In this document: piece after piece, positions 44,631 to 52,890 of the stretch | Layout of the letters: each line of letters begins with the position of its first letter | Position numbering within the stretch: position 1 is the first letter of the stretch | Assembly (NCBI GenBank): GCA_024398105.1 | Contig: JAKSJP010000002.1 | Location: 1 to 64,000, forward strand | DNA length: 64,000 nt | DNA from: Bacteroidales bacterium | Lineage (GTDB): Bacteria > Bacteroidota > Bacteroidia > Bacteroidales > UBA932 | Reading direction: 5' to 3' | The notes under the pieces: model-generated | Told to the model about the DNA's origin: nothing | Seen by the model: the letters and a program-made list of their open reading frames with translations, nothing else | Database searches by the model: none | Translations under genes and position numbers: made by a program

Positions 44631-45560
44631 CTAGTTGTCTTCAGACTTCTTTGCCTTCTTGCCGGAGTTCTGTCTCTCCGATCTGAAAAGTGCCTTGTCC
44701 TCGGCTCTTCTCTCCTTGTCAAACTCCTTTGTATTCTGGTTCACAAGCTCATCGGATCCTGAATAGCGGCCAAGAGCCTTCTGTGATTTCGCATAGAGCA
44801 CATCAAGTTCCTTGCGGTATGGAGACTCCGGTATCTCGCTGACGAAGTTGAGATAGTCATCCATGAACACGAGATAGCGTTCCTTCTGCTTTGACTGGAC
44901 GCTCAGGGATGCATATTTATATGAAGACTTGGCGATATAATAGAGGATATCCTCACGGAAGATATTCTCAGCGTCGTCCTTGAGTACGTTCCTGAACGCT
45001 ACTCGCGACGCCTGATAGTCCTCCATCCTGAAATAGAGCTTCGCATTCTCGTAGGCCTTCCTGTCCAGACGGGCACCGAGATCGCTGAGCATTGCAGAAC
45101 AGTCACTGAGATGGTCATTGAGAGGGAATTCCTTGAGATACTCGCCGATCACATTGATACAGTTGTAGGTAGGAGTCTGGTCAAGCTCGTAGCGCAAGGT
45201 CTGGCGGTAGAGACAGTCGATCCTGAGGAAACGTGCCTCCTCTGCGAACGGGCTGCGCGGGAAGTTTGTAGTGAACTTTTCGAAATTCGTCTCTGCTGTA
45301 TAGTAATCCTTGAAGCGGTAGTTGCTCAGTCCCCAGTAATACTGTACGGTGTCGTCCCTCATGGTACCGTTGGTGATCATCGAGAGCGACTCGAAGATAG
45401 CTGCGGACTTTGTATACTTGCCCTGGTTGAAATAGTCGAACGCCGCCTTGTACTTCAGGTCAGGATCAGTGCTTGACATCACTGCATCGTACTGTGACTT
45501 GCAGGACACAGCAGCGAGTATTGCTAGAGCAGCCGCAGCCGCCATTCTAAGTATCTTCAT
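44631..45560 (-). CDS. bamD: Outer-membrane assembly lipoprotein BamD
   Basis: Lipoprotein of the BAM complex built of TPR-like helical repeats. The start ATG 45560 gives a lipobox (LAAVS-C20); a longer frame to 45614 overlaps trxB and has no signal. 309 residues. YKAAFDYFNQGKYTKSAAIFESL and FRFKDYYTAETNFEKFTTNFPRSPFAEEARF are the typical first repeats. The C-terminal tail is Lys/Glu-rich. It starts 2 bases after the trxB stop. Confidence 0.9.
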   Translation of the reverse strand: MKILRMAAAAALAILAAVSCKSQYDAVMSSTDPDLKYKAAFDYFNQGKYTKSAAIFESLSMITNGTMRDDTVQYYWGLSNYRFKDYYTAETNFEKFTTNFPRSPFAEEARFLRIDCLYRQTLRYELDQTPTYNCINVIGEYLKEFPLNDHLSDCSAMLSDLGARLDRKAYENAKLYFRMEDYQASRVAFRNVLKDDAENIFREDILYYIAKSSYKYASLSVQSKQKERYLVFMDDYLNFVSEIPESPYRKELDVLYAKSQKALGRYSGSDELVNQNTKEFDKERRAEDKALFRSERQNSGKKAKKSEDN

Positions 45561-45562
45561 CT

Positions 45563-46495
45563 CTATTCGTTGTTTTCTAAAAGGAACTTCTCCACATCGA
45601 GGGCAGCACGGCATCCGGAAGCGGCGGCTGTGATGGCCTGGCGATAGTGAGGATCCTGTACATCACCGGCAGCGAACACGCCCTCCACATTGGTCTTCGA
45701 GCTGGTTCCGTCGGTTATGATATATCCATTCTCATCAGTATTGACCCATTCCTTGACAAGGTCTGAGTTCGGATGGTGTCCGATGCCAAGGAAGAAGCCG
45801 TCGATCATGATATCAAAAACCTTACCATCATTTGCGACGAGCCTTGCACCGGTCACACCGTTCATGTCGCCGAGTATCTCCTGGGTGTTGCAGCCCCAGA
45901 GGATCTCGATGTTCGGAGTGTTCATGACCCTCTCCTGCATGGCCTTCGAAGCGCGGAGGACATCTCTTCTGACGATCATGTAGACCTTGCTGCAAAGGTT
46001 TGCGAGGTAGGTCGCCTCTTCGCAGGCAGTATCGCCGCCTCCTACTACAGCGACAGTCTTCTTCCTGTAGAAGAATCCGTCACAGGTAGCGCAGGCAGAG
46101 ACTCCGAGACCTCTGAACTTCTGCTCTGAAGGAAGACCGAGGTATTTTGCTATGGCTCCTGTCGCCACGATTACTGAGCTGGCAAGTATCTCATTGCCTT
46201 TGTCATCCACAGCGAGGAACGGACGGGAAGAAAGATCTATGCTCTTGATCCTTCCGCGTCTGATGTCCGCACCGAAGCGCATGGCCTGCTTCTTCATCGC
46301 ATCCATAAGCATGTTGGCATCGACTCCTTCGGAGAAGCCTGGGTAGTTCTCCACGATAGTAGTGGTGGTGAGCTGTCCGCCCGGTTCCATACCTTCGTAC
46401 ACAACCGGAGAAAGAGATGCTCTTGATGAGTAGATAGCCGCAGTATAGCCCGCCGGGCCTGAGCCTATGATGAGAGTTCTGACGTTTTCTGCCAT
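45563..46495 (-). CDS. trxB: Thioredoxin-disulfide reductase
   Basis: FAD enzyme that reduces thioredoxin with NADPH. 310 residues. GSGPAGYTAAIY is the FAD site, CATC (in SACATCDGFFYR) the redox pair, VVGGGDTACEEATYL the NADPH site and GVFAAGDVQDPHYRQ the C-terminal FAD motif. Divergent from a Fur relative with back-to-back promoter boxes. Head of the run trxB-bamD-rpoZ-recN. Confidence 0.97.
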   Translation of the reverse strand: MAENVRTLIIGSGPAGYTAAIYSSRASLSPVVYEGMEPGGQLTTTTIVENYPGFSEGVDANMLMDAMKKQAMRFGADIRRGRIKSIDLSSRPFLAVDDKGNEILASSVIVATGAIAKYLGLPSEQKFRGLGVSACATCDGFFYRKKTVAVVGGGDTACEEATYLANLCSKVYMIVRRDVLRASKAMQERVMNTPNIEILWGCNTQEILGDMNGVTGARLVANDGKVFDIMIDGFFLGIGHHPNSDLVKEWVNTDENGYIITDGTSSKTNVEGVFAAGDVQDPHYRQAITAAASGCRAALDVEKFLLENNE

Positions 46496-46513
46496 AATAA
46501 CAATATAAGATTA

Positions 46514-46521
46514 CAAATATA
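46514..46521 (-). promoter_or_regulatory. -7 box of trxB
   Basis: Minus strand TATATTTG, 18 bases before the trxB start. TTTG on the same strand at 46547-46544 could be its -33 element (22-bp gap). Confidence 0.55.
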
Positions 46522-46532
46522 GCATTTTTAAT

Positions 46533-46540
46533 TATATTTG
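46533..46540 (+). promoter_or_regulatory. -7 box of the Fur-family gene
   Basis: Plus-strand TATATTTG, 37 bases before the fur-like start. It lies only 11 bp from the trxB -7 box, so the two promoters overlap. Confidence 0.55.
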
Positions 46541-46577
46541 CACCAAACGAGTACATCACAAAAACACTGTCACGGCA

Positions 46578-47045
46578 ATGCAGACCAAAGTTCCGCACCC
46601 TCTGGACATAGAAGAATTCAAGGCTATGCTGAAAAGGCAGAAGCTGAAGGCGACACCTCAGAGGCTTGCCGTCCACGAGGCCATGACAAGCCTGGAGCAT
46701 GCCAGCGCGGACATGGTCGCCCAGCACATCGGGAATAACAGCAGCGTGGCAGTGACGGTGGCTTCGGTCTACAACATCCTGACAAGCCTGGCCGACCTGG
46801 GCATCTATACCCGCAGGATGAGCTCGAACAACAAGATGTACTTCGACGTCAACAACTTCATACACGCACATCTCTACGACACCGTCAACAACAGTTACAA
46901 GAACATCCTCGACGAAGAACTGACAGCCCTGGTCAGCGAAAAACTCAGCAGGAAGAAGTTCAAAGGGTTCAAGGTGGACGGGATCGACATCCAGATACTC
47001 TGCCACCCGACCAGGAGAGGAAGAAAATCATCAAAGACAGAATAG
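46578..47045 (+). CDS. Fur-family transcriptional regulator without the usual zinc motif
   Basis: 155 residues. The N-terminal winged helix is clear (KLKATPQRLAVHEAM, then VASVYNILTSLADLGI). The region that normally reads HHHFxCxxC is FIHAHLYDTVNNSYKN here: His96 and His98 remain but both CxxC pairs are absent, and only Cys142 is left near the end. The regulatory metal or redox input is therefore unclear. The divergent trxB suggests an oxidative-stress regulator of PerR type; this is inference. Confidence 0.85.
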   Translation: MQTKVPHPLDIEEFKAMLKRQKLKATPQRLAVHEAMTSLEHASADMVAQHIGNNSSVAVTVASVYNILTSLADLGIYTRRMSSNNKMYFDVNNFIHAHLYDTVNNSYKNILDEELTALVSEKLSRKKFKGFKVDGIDIQILCHPTRRGRKSSKTE

Positions 47046-47047
47046 AC

Positions 47048-47755
47048 ATGAAAAGGATACTCACATACGCAGTCGCAGTGACGCTGGCAGCGGTCTCTGC
47101 GATATCTTGCTCCAAGGAAAAATACGATTTTCCTATAGCCTTCGCCATCCAGACCACCGGTTCAGTCTCCGGAGACACATTCACGGAGGACAACGGGACG
47201 GTCTACAGCATCACAGAGGTCCTCAAGGGAGTGGAAGTGTCCGACATGGACAGGGCACTCGCCTGCTTCGACATCCTGAAAAAGACAGGAGACAAGAGCT
47301 ACAGCATCAGGCTGCTCTCCCTGTACAAGCCGCTCTGCAAGGATAAGCTGGACCTCAGCAAGGCATCTGAGGAAGAGCTCGCCTATGATCCCGTGATGCT
47401 CGAAGAAGGTTGGATATCAGGAGGTTATATAAACCTCCGCTTCTTACTGTCACATATCAAGGATTCCGAGACGGTCCATCTTATCAACCTGGTCTACGAT
47501 GACACCCAGCCTGCCGATACCCTGAGGTTCACCCTGAGACACAACGGCTATGGCGAGGGTTTCGCCCACGAAGGCGACAGGAGCAATTTTACAGAATCCG
47601 CAGGTTTCGCATGCTTCAATGTCAGCGGGATGGTACCTGAGGGGATGGAGAGCATCCCGGTGAAGATCACGGCCCCATGGTATGAGACAGTCGGAGAAGA
47701 CGTGCGCACTGGAGATACCATAGACCTGGTGACCCGTGGCGTGCTGAAGAGATAG
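47048..47755 (+). CDS. NigD-like lipoprotein
   Basis: 235 residues with a lipobox (VSAIS-C21). The layout (N-terminal OB-like domain with TEDNGTVYSI, then the C-terminal beta domain with GGYINLRF, VHLINLVYDD and LRFTLRHNGYGE) resembles NigD-like lipoproteins of Bacteroidota. Function unknown. It starts 2 bases after the Fur-family stop codon, so both are one transcript. Confidence 0.72.
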   Translation: MKRILTYAVAVTLAAVSAISCSKEKYDFPIAFAIQTTGSVSGDTFTEDNGTVYSITEVLKGVEVSDMDRALACFDILKKTGDKSYSIRLLSLYKPLCKDKLDLSKASEEELAYDPVMLEEGWISGGYINLRFLLSHIKDSETVHLINLVYDDTQPADTLRFTLRHNGYGEGFAHEGDRSNFTESAGFACFNVSGMVPEGMESIPVKITAPWYETVGEDVRTGDTIDLVTRGVLKR

Positions 47756-47791
47756 GCCCTGGAGGCCTCGGGACAAGCCCGTCAGGATGAT

Positions 47792-47830
47792 AAAAAAAAG
47801 AAAGAGACCGGCGTTGCCGATCTCTTTTTT
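47792..47830. terminator. Bidirectional terminator between the NigD-like gene and tRNA-His
   Basis: AAAGAGA-C-CGGC, GTT loop, GCCG-A-TCTCTTT with one C/A mismatch, flanked by A8 and T6. Confidence 0.85.
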
Positions 47831-47838
47831 CAACATGG

Positions 47839-47912
47839 GGTGCGAGATGGGGCTCGAACCCACGACACTCGGAACCACAATCCGATGCTCTACCAACTGA
47901 ACTACTCGCACC
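47839..47912 (-). tRNA. tRNA-His (anticodon GTG)
   Basis: Minus strand acceptor GTGCGAG/CTCGCAC with the histidine-specific extra G-1 (47912) opposite C73, anticodon loop ATTGTGG, T-loop TTCGAGC. A TATATTTG box (47933-47926) precedes it. CCA is not encoded. Confidence 0.94.
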
Positions 47913-47925
47913 ATGTTCGGGACTG

Positions 47926-47933
47926 CAAATATA
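47926..47933 (-). promoter_or_regulatory. -7 box of tRNA-His
   Basis: TATATTTG on the minus strand, 14 bases before the tRNA 5' end. Confidence 0.6.
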
Positions 47934-48101
47934 CGCAATTTTTTTACCCGTGAAAACTTTTGCCCGAAATTTTTGAAAAGTTGCTATAAAATCAACTATT
48001 CAGGCCTCCATAATTAGGTGAAATAGGAATAATTATTTAGATTTGTATGATTTTGGGGAAAAGTCCCGAATGGATTGAAATAAAACAACAAAACATATAG
48101 A

Positions 48102-49883
48102 ATGGCACGCGAAATCAAATTTTCTCTCGTATACCGAGACATGTGGCAGTCATCAGGTAAGTATGTACCTAGAGTAGACCAGCTTGTAGAGGTCGCTCCG
48201 GCTATCATCGACATGGGCTGCTTCGACAGAGTTGAAACCAACGGTGGAGCCTTCGAGCAGGTAAACCTCCTCTTCGGCGAGAACCCTAATGTCGCAGTTC
48301 GCGAGTGGACAGCTCCTTTCCACAAGGTAGGTATCGAGACACATATGCTTGAGAGAGGTCTCAATGCACTTCGCATGAACCCTGTACCAGCTGACGTAAG
48401 AGAGCTCATGTACAAGGTGAAGAAGAAGCAGGGAACAGACATCGCAAGATCTTTCTGCGGACTCAACGACCACAGGAACCTCAAGCTTTCAGTAGAGTAC
48501 GCAAAGAAGGGCGGAATGACCTCACAGGTGGCACTCTCAATCACCAACTCACCTGTCCACACAGTAGAGTACTACATGGGCATCGTCGACAAGGTGGCTG
48601 AGTACGGCTGCGACGAGATCTGTCTCAAGGACATGGCAGGTATCGGCCGTCCTACATTCCTCGCTCAGCTCACAGCCCAGATCAAGAAGAAGTATCCTCA
48701 CCTCAAGGTACAGTACCATGGACACACAGGCCCTGGTTTCTCTCCAGCTTCAATGCTCGAGGTCGCACGTGCAGGCGCAGACTACCTCGACGTAGCTGTC
48801 GAGCCGCTCTCATGGGGTAAGGTCCATCCGGACGTGATCACCATCCGCGAGATGATGAAGGCAGACGGTTTCCAGGTGAAGGACCTCAACATGGATGCAT
48901 ATATGGAGGTAAGACGTCTCACCCAGAAGTTCATGGATGACTTCCTCGGATATTGGATCAACCCTTCAAACGCAAAGATGACCTCACTCCTCGTAGGTTG
49001 CGGTCTTCCAGGCGGTATGATGGGTTCAATGATGGCCGACCTCAAGGGCTTCCAGGGCGCGATCAACGCAACCCAGAGAGCTAATGGCAAGCCAGAGATG
49101 AGCCTCGACACCCTCATGGTGAAGCTCTTCCAGGAGGTTGAGTATGTATGGCCACGCCTCGGTTACCCACCACTCGTGACCCCATTCAGCCAGTACGTGA
49201 AGAACACCGCTCTCATGAACGTGCTCGACACACTCAAGGGCAAGCCAAGATTCTCAAGCATCGACAAGGATACATGGGGAATGATTCTCGGAAAGACCGG
49301 TAAGCTCCCAGGAGAACTTGCTCCTGAGATCGTAGAGCTTGCTAAGGCCAAGGGCCTTGAATTCTACACAGGCGACCCACAGGCACCATATCCAAACGAG
49401 CTTCCTAAGTTCCAGCAGATGATGAAGGAAGAAGGCTGGGACGAGGGCCAGGATCAGGAAGAGCTCTTCGAGTTCGCTATGCACGAGCGTCAGTATCGTG
49501 ACTACAAGAGCGGCATCGCAAAGCAGCGCTTCAACACTGAGCTCGAGGACCTCAAGAAGAAGGCAGGCGCACCTATCACAATCGTAAGACCAGTGGTCGA
49601 GATGCCTGAGTTCGATGTGAAGGCCTACGCAGAGAAGTACCCTAAGGCAACTCCTGTACAGGTTCCTGCAAAGGGTAAGCTCCTCTGGCAGATCGACGTT
49701 GACGACAAGTCAACTGCACCGATCGTAGGTACAGAAGTAAAGGCTGGACAGCCTGCAGGCTACGTCCAGACATCATATGGTATGGAAGAGATCATGCCGG
49801 CAGTCGACGGCCGCTTCGTAGCAGTCATCGGCAAGCAGGGCAAGGATGTCGTGAAGGGCGAGATCGTAGGTTTCATCCAGTAA
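48102..49883 (+). CDS. OadA/PycB-like carboxyltransferase lacking the biotin lysine
   Basis: 593 residues. The N-terminal carboxyltransferase TIM barrel has VYRDMWQSS (catalytic Asp), CLKDMAGIGRP with the metal Lys, and YHGHTGPG with the His-x-His pair. A conserved carboxylase helical domain follows. The C-terminal about 75 residues have a biotinyl-lipoyl shape (GTEVKAGQPAGYV and PAVDGRFVAVIGKQG), but where the family has EAMKM the sequence reads QTSYG, with Tyr559 in the Lys position. Self-biotinylation is thus not possible as written. No biotin carboxylase or OadB gene is in the window. It may use a separate carrier protein or have another acyl chemistry. Confidence 0.82.
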   Translation: MAREIKFSLVYRDMWQSSGKYVPRVDQLVEVAPAIIDMGCFDRVETNGGAFEQVNLLFGENPNVAVREWTAPFHKVGIETHMLERGLNALRMNPVPADVRELMYKVKKKQGTDIARSFCGLNDHRNLKLSVEYAKKGGMTSQVALSITNSPVHTVEYYMGIVDKVAEYGCDEICLKDMAGIGRPTFLAQLTAQIKKKYPHLKVQYHGHTGPGFSPASMLEVARAGADYLDVAVEPLSWGKVHPDVITIREMMKADGFQVKDLNMDAYMEVRRLTQKFMDDFLGYWINPSNAKMTSLLVGCGLPGGMMGSMMADLKGFQGAINATQRANGKPEMSLDTLMVKLFQEVEYVWPRLGYPPLVTPFSQYVKNTALMNVLDTLKGKPRFSSIDKDTWGMILGKTGKLPGELAPEIVELAKAKGLEFYTGDPQAPYPNELPKFQQMMKEEGWDEGQDQEELFEFAMHERQYRDYKSGIAKQRFNTELEDLKKKAGAPITIVRPVVEMPEFDVKAYAEKYPKATPVQVPAKGKLLWQIDVDDKSTAPIVGTEVKAGQPAGYVQTSYGMEEIMPAVDGRFVAVIGKQGKDVVKGEIVGFIQ

Positions 49884-49909
49884 TCCCGCACACATACTTC
49901 AAAGTCTTG

Positions 49910-49942
49910 AGCACAGCTACAGGTTAAGTCCGTAGCTGTGCT
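49910..49942. terminator. Bidirectional terminator overlapping the lrp stop codon
   Basis: Perfect 11-bp stem AGCACAGCTAC/GTAGCTGTGCT with an 11-base loop. The lrp stop (49917-49919) and its last codons lie inside the hairpin. Confidence 0.75.
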
Positions 49943-50378
49943 TTATTTCATCCATGACGAAGCATGACTGGACAGAGCCGAGGCTTTCAATCTTTCCAAG
50001 CACATTGATCAGGAAATACTGATATGTCTTCATGTCCGATGCATGGATCTTCAGAAGGTAGTCGAACTCTCCTGATATATTGTAGCACTCCGCCACTTCC
50101 TTGATATCGCGTACGCGCGCGACGAAATCCTTAGCGATGTCAGTGTTCATCTTGCTCAGCTTCACACTGCAGAACACCACAAAGCCCTGCCCGAGCTTCT
50201 CAGCATTGAGGACAGCCACATATTTTGATATATAGCCTTCCCTCTCGAGGCGTTTCACTCTCTCAAAGACCGGAGTAGTCGACAGGTTCACCCTGGATGC
50301 CAGGTCCTTGACCGTCAGTCTTGCATTCTCCTGCAGAAGAGAAAGGATCTGCAGATCCGTCTTGTCCAATTGTTCCAT
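49917..50378 (-). CDS. Lrp/AsnC family transcriptional regulator
   Basis: 153 residues. N-terminal helix-turn-helix (LDKTDLQILSLLQENARLTVKDLASRVNLSTTPVFERVKRLEREGYI), then the RAM ligand-binding domain (VVFCSVKL, DYLLKIHASDMKTYQYFL). Such proteins sense amino acids. It is divergent from metY, so methionine or sulfur amino-acid control is likely; this is inference. A 12-bp direct repeat in the shared upstream region could be its operator. Confidence 0.92.
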   Translation of the reverse strand: MEQLDKTDLQILSLLQENARLTVKDLASRVNLSTTPVFERVKRLEREGYISKYVAVLNAEKLGQGFVVFCSVKLSKMNTDIAKDFVARVRDIKEVAECYNISGEFDYLLKIHASDMKTYQYFLINVLGKIESLGSVQSCFVMDEIKHSYGLNL

Positions 50379-50425
50379 AGAAATATTTTCTTCCAGAGGG
50401 CCTCCAGCGACCTATCTTCATTACA

Positions 50426-50498
50426 TTTATTCTACCACAATTCAAATTTAAGAATTATTTTCCATATTAATATATTTCATTGTCTGTTTATTCTACCA
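50426..50498. promoter_or_regulatory. 12-bp direct repeat in the lrp-metY intergenic region
   Basis: TTTATTCTACCA occurs exactly at 50426-50437 and 50487-50498, 61 bp apart. The second copy lies between the -33 and -7 boxes of the metY promoter, a position where bound protein would block polymerase. Confidence 0.5.
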
Positions 50499-50510
50499 TA
50501 CATAACTTTG
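50480..50510 (+). promoter_or_regulatory. Promoter of metY
   Basis: TTG (50480-50482), 20-bp gap and TAACTTTG (50503-50510). Transcription would begin near 50515, about 38 bases before the metY ATG. Confidence 0.65.
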
Positions 50511-50552
50511 CAAAGAACAAACAAACCAAGAATAATAAAAACAGACAATATT

Positions 50553-51842
50553 ATGAGTACCAGAAATTACCGCTTCGAGACACTTCAGCTCCATGTAGGA
50601 CAGGAAAACGCAGATCCAGCAACCGACGCAAGAGCAGTTCCTATCTATCAGACTACATCATATGTATTCCGTAACTCACAGCACGCAGCAGACCGATTCG
50701 GCCTCCGCGACGCAGGAAACATCTACGGACGTCTCACCAACTCCACACAGGGAGTGTTCGAGGACAGGGTCGCAGCTCTTGAAGGCGGCGTAGCTGGACT
50801 CGCAGTTGCCTCAGGTGCAGCAGCCATCACTTACGCTCTCCAGAACGTGGCTCAGAACGGCGACCATATCGTCGCAGCGAACAACCTCTATGGCGGAACC
50901 TACAACCTCCTCGAGCACACCCTCTCGACACAGGGCATCGAGACCAGCATCGTGGACCCATCCGATTTCGAGGCAGTAGAGGCAGCCATCAGACCGAACA
51001 CCAAAGCCGTCATCATCGAGACCTTCGGAAACCCTAATGCAAGCGTCACCGACATTGACAGGATCTCCGAGATCGCACACAGGCACAACACCATCCTGAT
51101 CGTCGACAACACGTTCGGAACTCCGTTCCTCATCCGCCCTATCGAGCACGGAGCAGACGTAGTCGTACATTCCGCTACCAAGTTCATCGGCGGCCATGGA
51201 AGCAGTCTCGGCGGAGTCATCGTCGATGCAGGACGATTCGACTGGAAGGCCAATGCCGACAAGTATCCGACCCTTGGAAAGCCTGATCCAAGCTACCATG
51301 GTGCCGTATTCGCAGACGTCGCCGGTGCAGCGGCGTACGTAACCCGAATCAGGGCCGTCATCCTCCGCGACACAGGCGCAGCAATCTCTCCTTTCAACGC
51401 ATGGATACTTCTCCAGGGCCTTGAGACACTGAGCCTCCGCGTAGAGCGTCACGCCTACAACACAGCCAAGGTTGTCGAATTCCTCTCAAAGCACCCGAAG
51501 GTCGCAAAAGTAAACCATCCATCGCTTGAGAGCCATCCTGACCACGAGCTTTACACAAAGCTTTTCCCTGACGGAGGCGGTTCTATCTTCACTATCGAGA
51601 TCAAGGGCGGACAGGAAGAAGCATTCAGATTCATCGACTCACTCGAGATTTTCTCACTTCTGGCCAATGTAGCCGACGTGAAATCCCTCGTGATCCATCC
51701 TAAAACCACGACCCACTCCCAGCTGAGCGCTGAGGAGGCTTCAGAGCAGGGCATCTATGACAGCACCATCAGACTGTCCATCGGCACCGAGCACATAGAC
51801 GACATCATCTATGACCTCGACCAGGCCCTGAGCAACATCTAG
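50553..51842 (+). CDS. O-acetylhomoserine sulfhydrylase (MetY-type)
   Basis: PLP enzyme forming homocysteine from O-acetylhomoserine and sulfide. 429 residues from ATG 50553 (MSTRNYRFETLQLHVGQ). Motifs: VPIYQTTSYVFRN, GTYNLLEHTL, IVDNTFGTPFLI with the PLP-contact Asp, and HSATKFIGGHGSSLGG with the PLP Lys. Its length fits MetY (about 430) better than MetB/MetZ (about 390). The predicted promoter lies inside the upstream part of a longer frame that begins at 50370, ruling out that start. Confidence 0.93.
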   Translation: MSTRNYRFETLQLHVGQENADPATDARAVPIYQTTSYVFRNSQHAADRFGLRDAGNIYGRLTNSTQGVFEDRVAALEGGVAGLAVASGAAAITYALQNVAQNGDHIVAANNLYGGTYNLLEHTLSTQGIETSIVDPSDFEAVEAAIRPNTKAVIIETFGNPNASVTDIDRISEIAHRHNTILIVDNTFGTPFLIRPIEHGADVVVHSATKFIGGHGSSLGGVIVDAGRFDWKANADKYPTLGKPDPSYHGAVFADVAGAAAYVTRIRAVILRDTGAAISPFNAWILLQGLETLSLRVERHAYNTAKVVEFLSKHPKVAKVNHPSLESHPDHELYTKLFPDGGGSIFTIEIKGGQEEAFRFIDSLEIFSLLANVADVKSLVIHPKTTTHSQLSAEEASEQGIYDSTIRLSIGTEHIDDIIYDLDQALSNI

Positions 51843-51871
51843 ACTGGACACATTCCAGCGATGTCTGAATA

Positions 51872-51898
51872 TAGCCGGCAGAAATGCCGGCTTTTTAT
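51872..51898 (+). terminator. Terminator after metY
   Basis: AGCCGGCA, GAAA tetraloop, TGCCGGCT and a T-run. Confidence 0.92.
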
Positions 51899-51906
51899 TA
51901 TATTTG
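51899..51906 (+). promoter_or_regulatory. -7 box of the HAD phosphatase gene
   Basis: TATATTTG directly after the metY terminator, 33 bases before the next start codon. Its -33 region would lie in the terminator stem. Confidence 0.5.
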
Positions 51907-51939
51907 CATCGGCATCCAAATAACACGGCCACTTAAGTA

Positions 51940-52812
51940 ATGAAAGAACTGACACAGGAACAGAAAGACAAGCTCAGCAAGGTGAAATACCTGGCACTTG
52001 ACATGGACGGAACCATCTATCTGGGCAGCAAGCTGTTTCCATTCACTCTCAAGTTCCTCGAAGACATAGGGAACGCTGGCATCGGACACTCATTCCTCAC
52101 GAACAACCCGACCAGATCAGTAGCAGCCTATATAAAGAAGCTCAAAGGACTTGGCATACAGGCGAACGAAGGTAACATGTACACGACCTCGCTCGCTGCC
52201 ATCGACTATATCAAGGAGCAGTATCCAGACGCGAAGAGGCTCTTCATGCTCGGAACCCCAAGCATGATCGAGCAGTTCCGCAAAGCGGGATTCGAGGAGT
52301 GCGCCGACGATCCGGACGACGTACCAGACGCACTTGTAGTGGCATTCGACACCACCCTCGCCTACCCTAGGCTCTGCCGCGCGGCGTGGTGGGCATCCCA
52401 GGGCATCCCTTACGTGGCGACAAATCCTGACAGGGTATGTCCTACCGACCAGAGGACGGTGCTGGTGGACTGCGGCTCTTTGCAGAAGTGCATCGAGCAT
52501 GCCACCGGACGCAAGCCGGACATCGTGCTTGGCAAGCCGGACCCTACGATGCTCCAGGGCATAATGCACAAGCACGGTCTGAAGCCGGAAGAGATTGCCA
52601 TGGTCGGAGACAGGATCTACACCGACACGGCGATGGCGCATAACGCAGGAGCGGTCGGAGTGCTGGTGCTTTCAGGCGAGACGACTCTCGAGACTGCGCA
52701 GAAAGTAGCCGAAGACGCACGCACGAACCCGGCTCCGGAGTTCTTCCCTCCTGACTTCGTAGTAGAAAATGTAGCGGAACTTGCAGAAATGCTGATCGCA
52801 AGCCGCCGATAA
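51940..52812 (+). CDS. HAD-IIA phosphatase (NagD/AraL type)
   Basis: 290 residues. Catalytic loop LALDMDGTIYLG with nucleophile and acid Asp, LTNNPTRS for phosphate binding, the large C2 cap (about 85-190), the lysine in VLGKPDPTML and the metal loop MVGDRIYTDTAMA. Acts on small phosphorylated metabolites; the exact substrate is unknown. Confidence 0.92.
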   Translation: MKELTQEQKDKLSKVKYLALDMDGTIYLGSKLFPFTLKFLEDIGNAGIGHSFLTNNPTRSVAAYIKKLKGLGIQANEGNMYTTSLAAIDYIKEQYPDAKRLFMLGTPSMIEQFRKAGFEECADDPDDVPDALVVAFDTTLAYPRLCRAAWWASQGIPYVATNPDRVCPTDQRTVLVDCGSLQKCIEHATGRKPDIVLGKPDPTMLQGIMHKHGLKPEEIAMVGDRIYTDTAMAHNAGAVGVLVLSGETTLETAQKVAEDARTNPAPEFFPPDFVVENVAELAEMLIASRR

Positions 52813-52841
52813 GTCATTACAGACCAGATAATTAAAGAATT

Positions 52842-52869
52842 AGCCGTTTCTTTTCACAAGGAAACGGCT
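52842..52869 (+). terminator. Hairpin after the HAD phosphatase gene
   Basis: AGCCGTTTC/GAAACGGCT, 9-bp stem with a 10-base loop. No strong T-run. It lies 22 bases before radC. Confidence 0.55.
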
Positions 52870-52890
52870 ATTCTGTCCTAACTTGCGTCC

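Noticed and set aside
50379-50552. SAM riboswitch in the metY leader
   Set aside because: The predicted leader after the promoter is only about 38 bases and shows no multi-stem structure.
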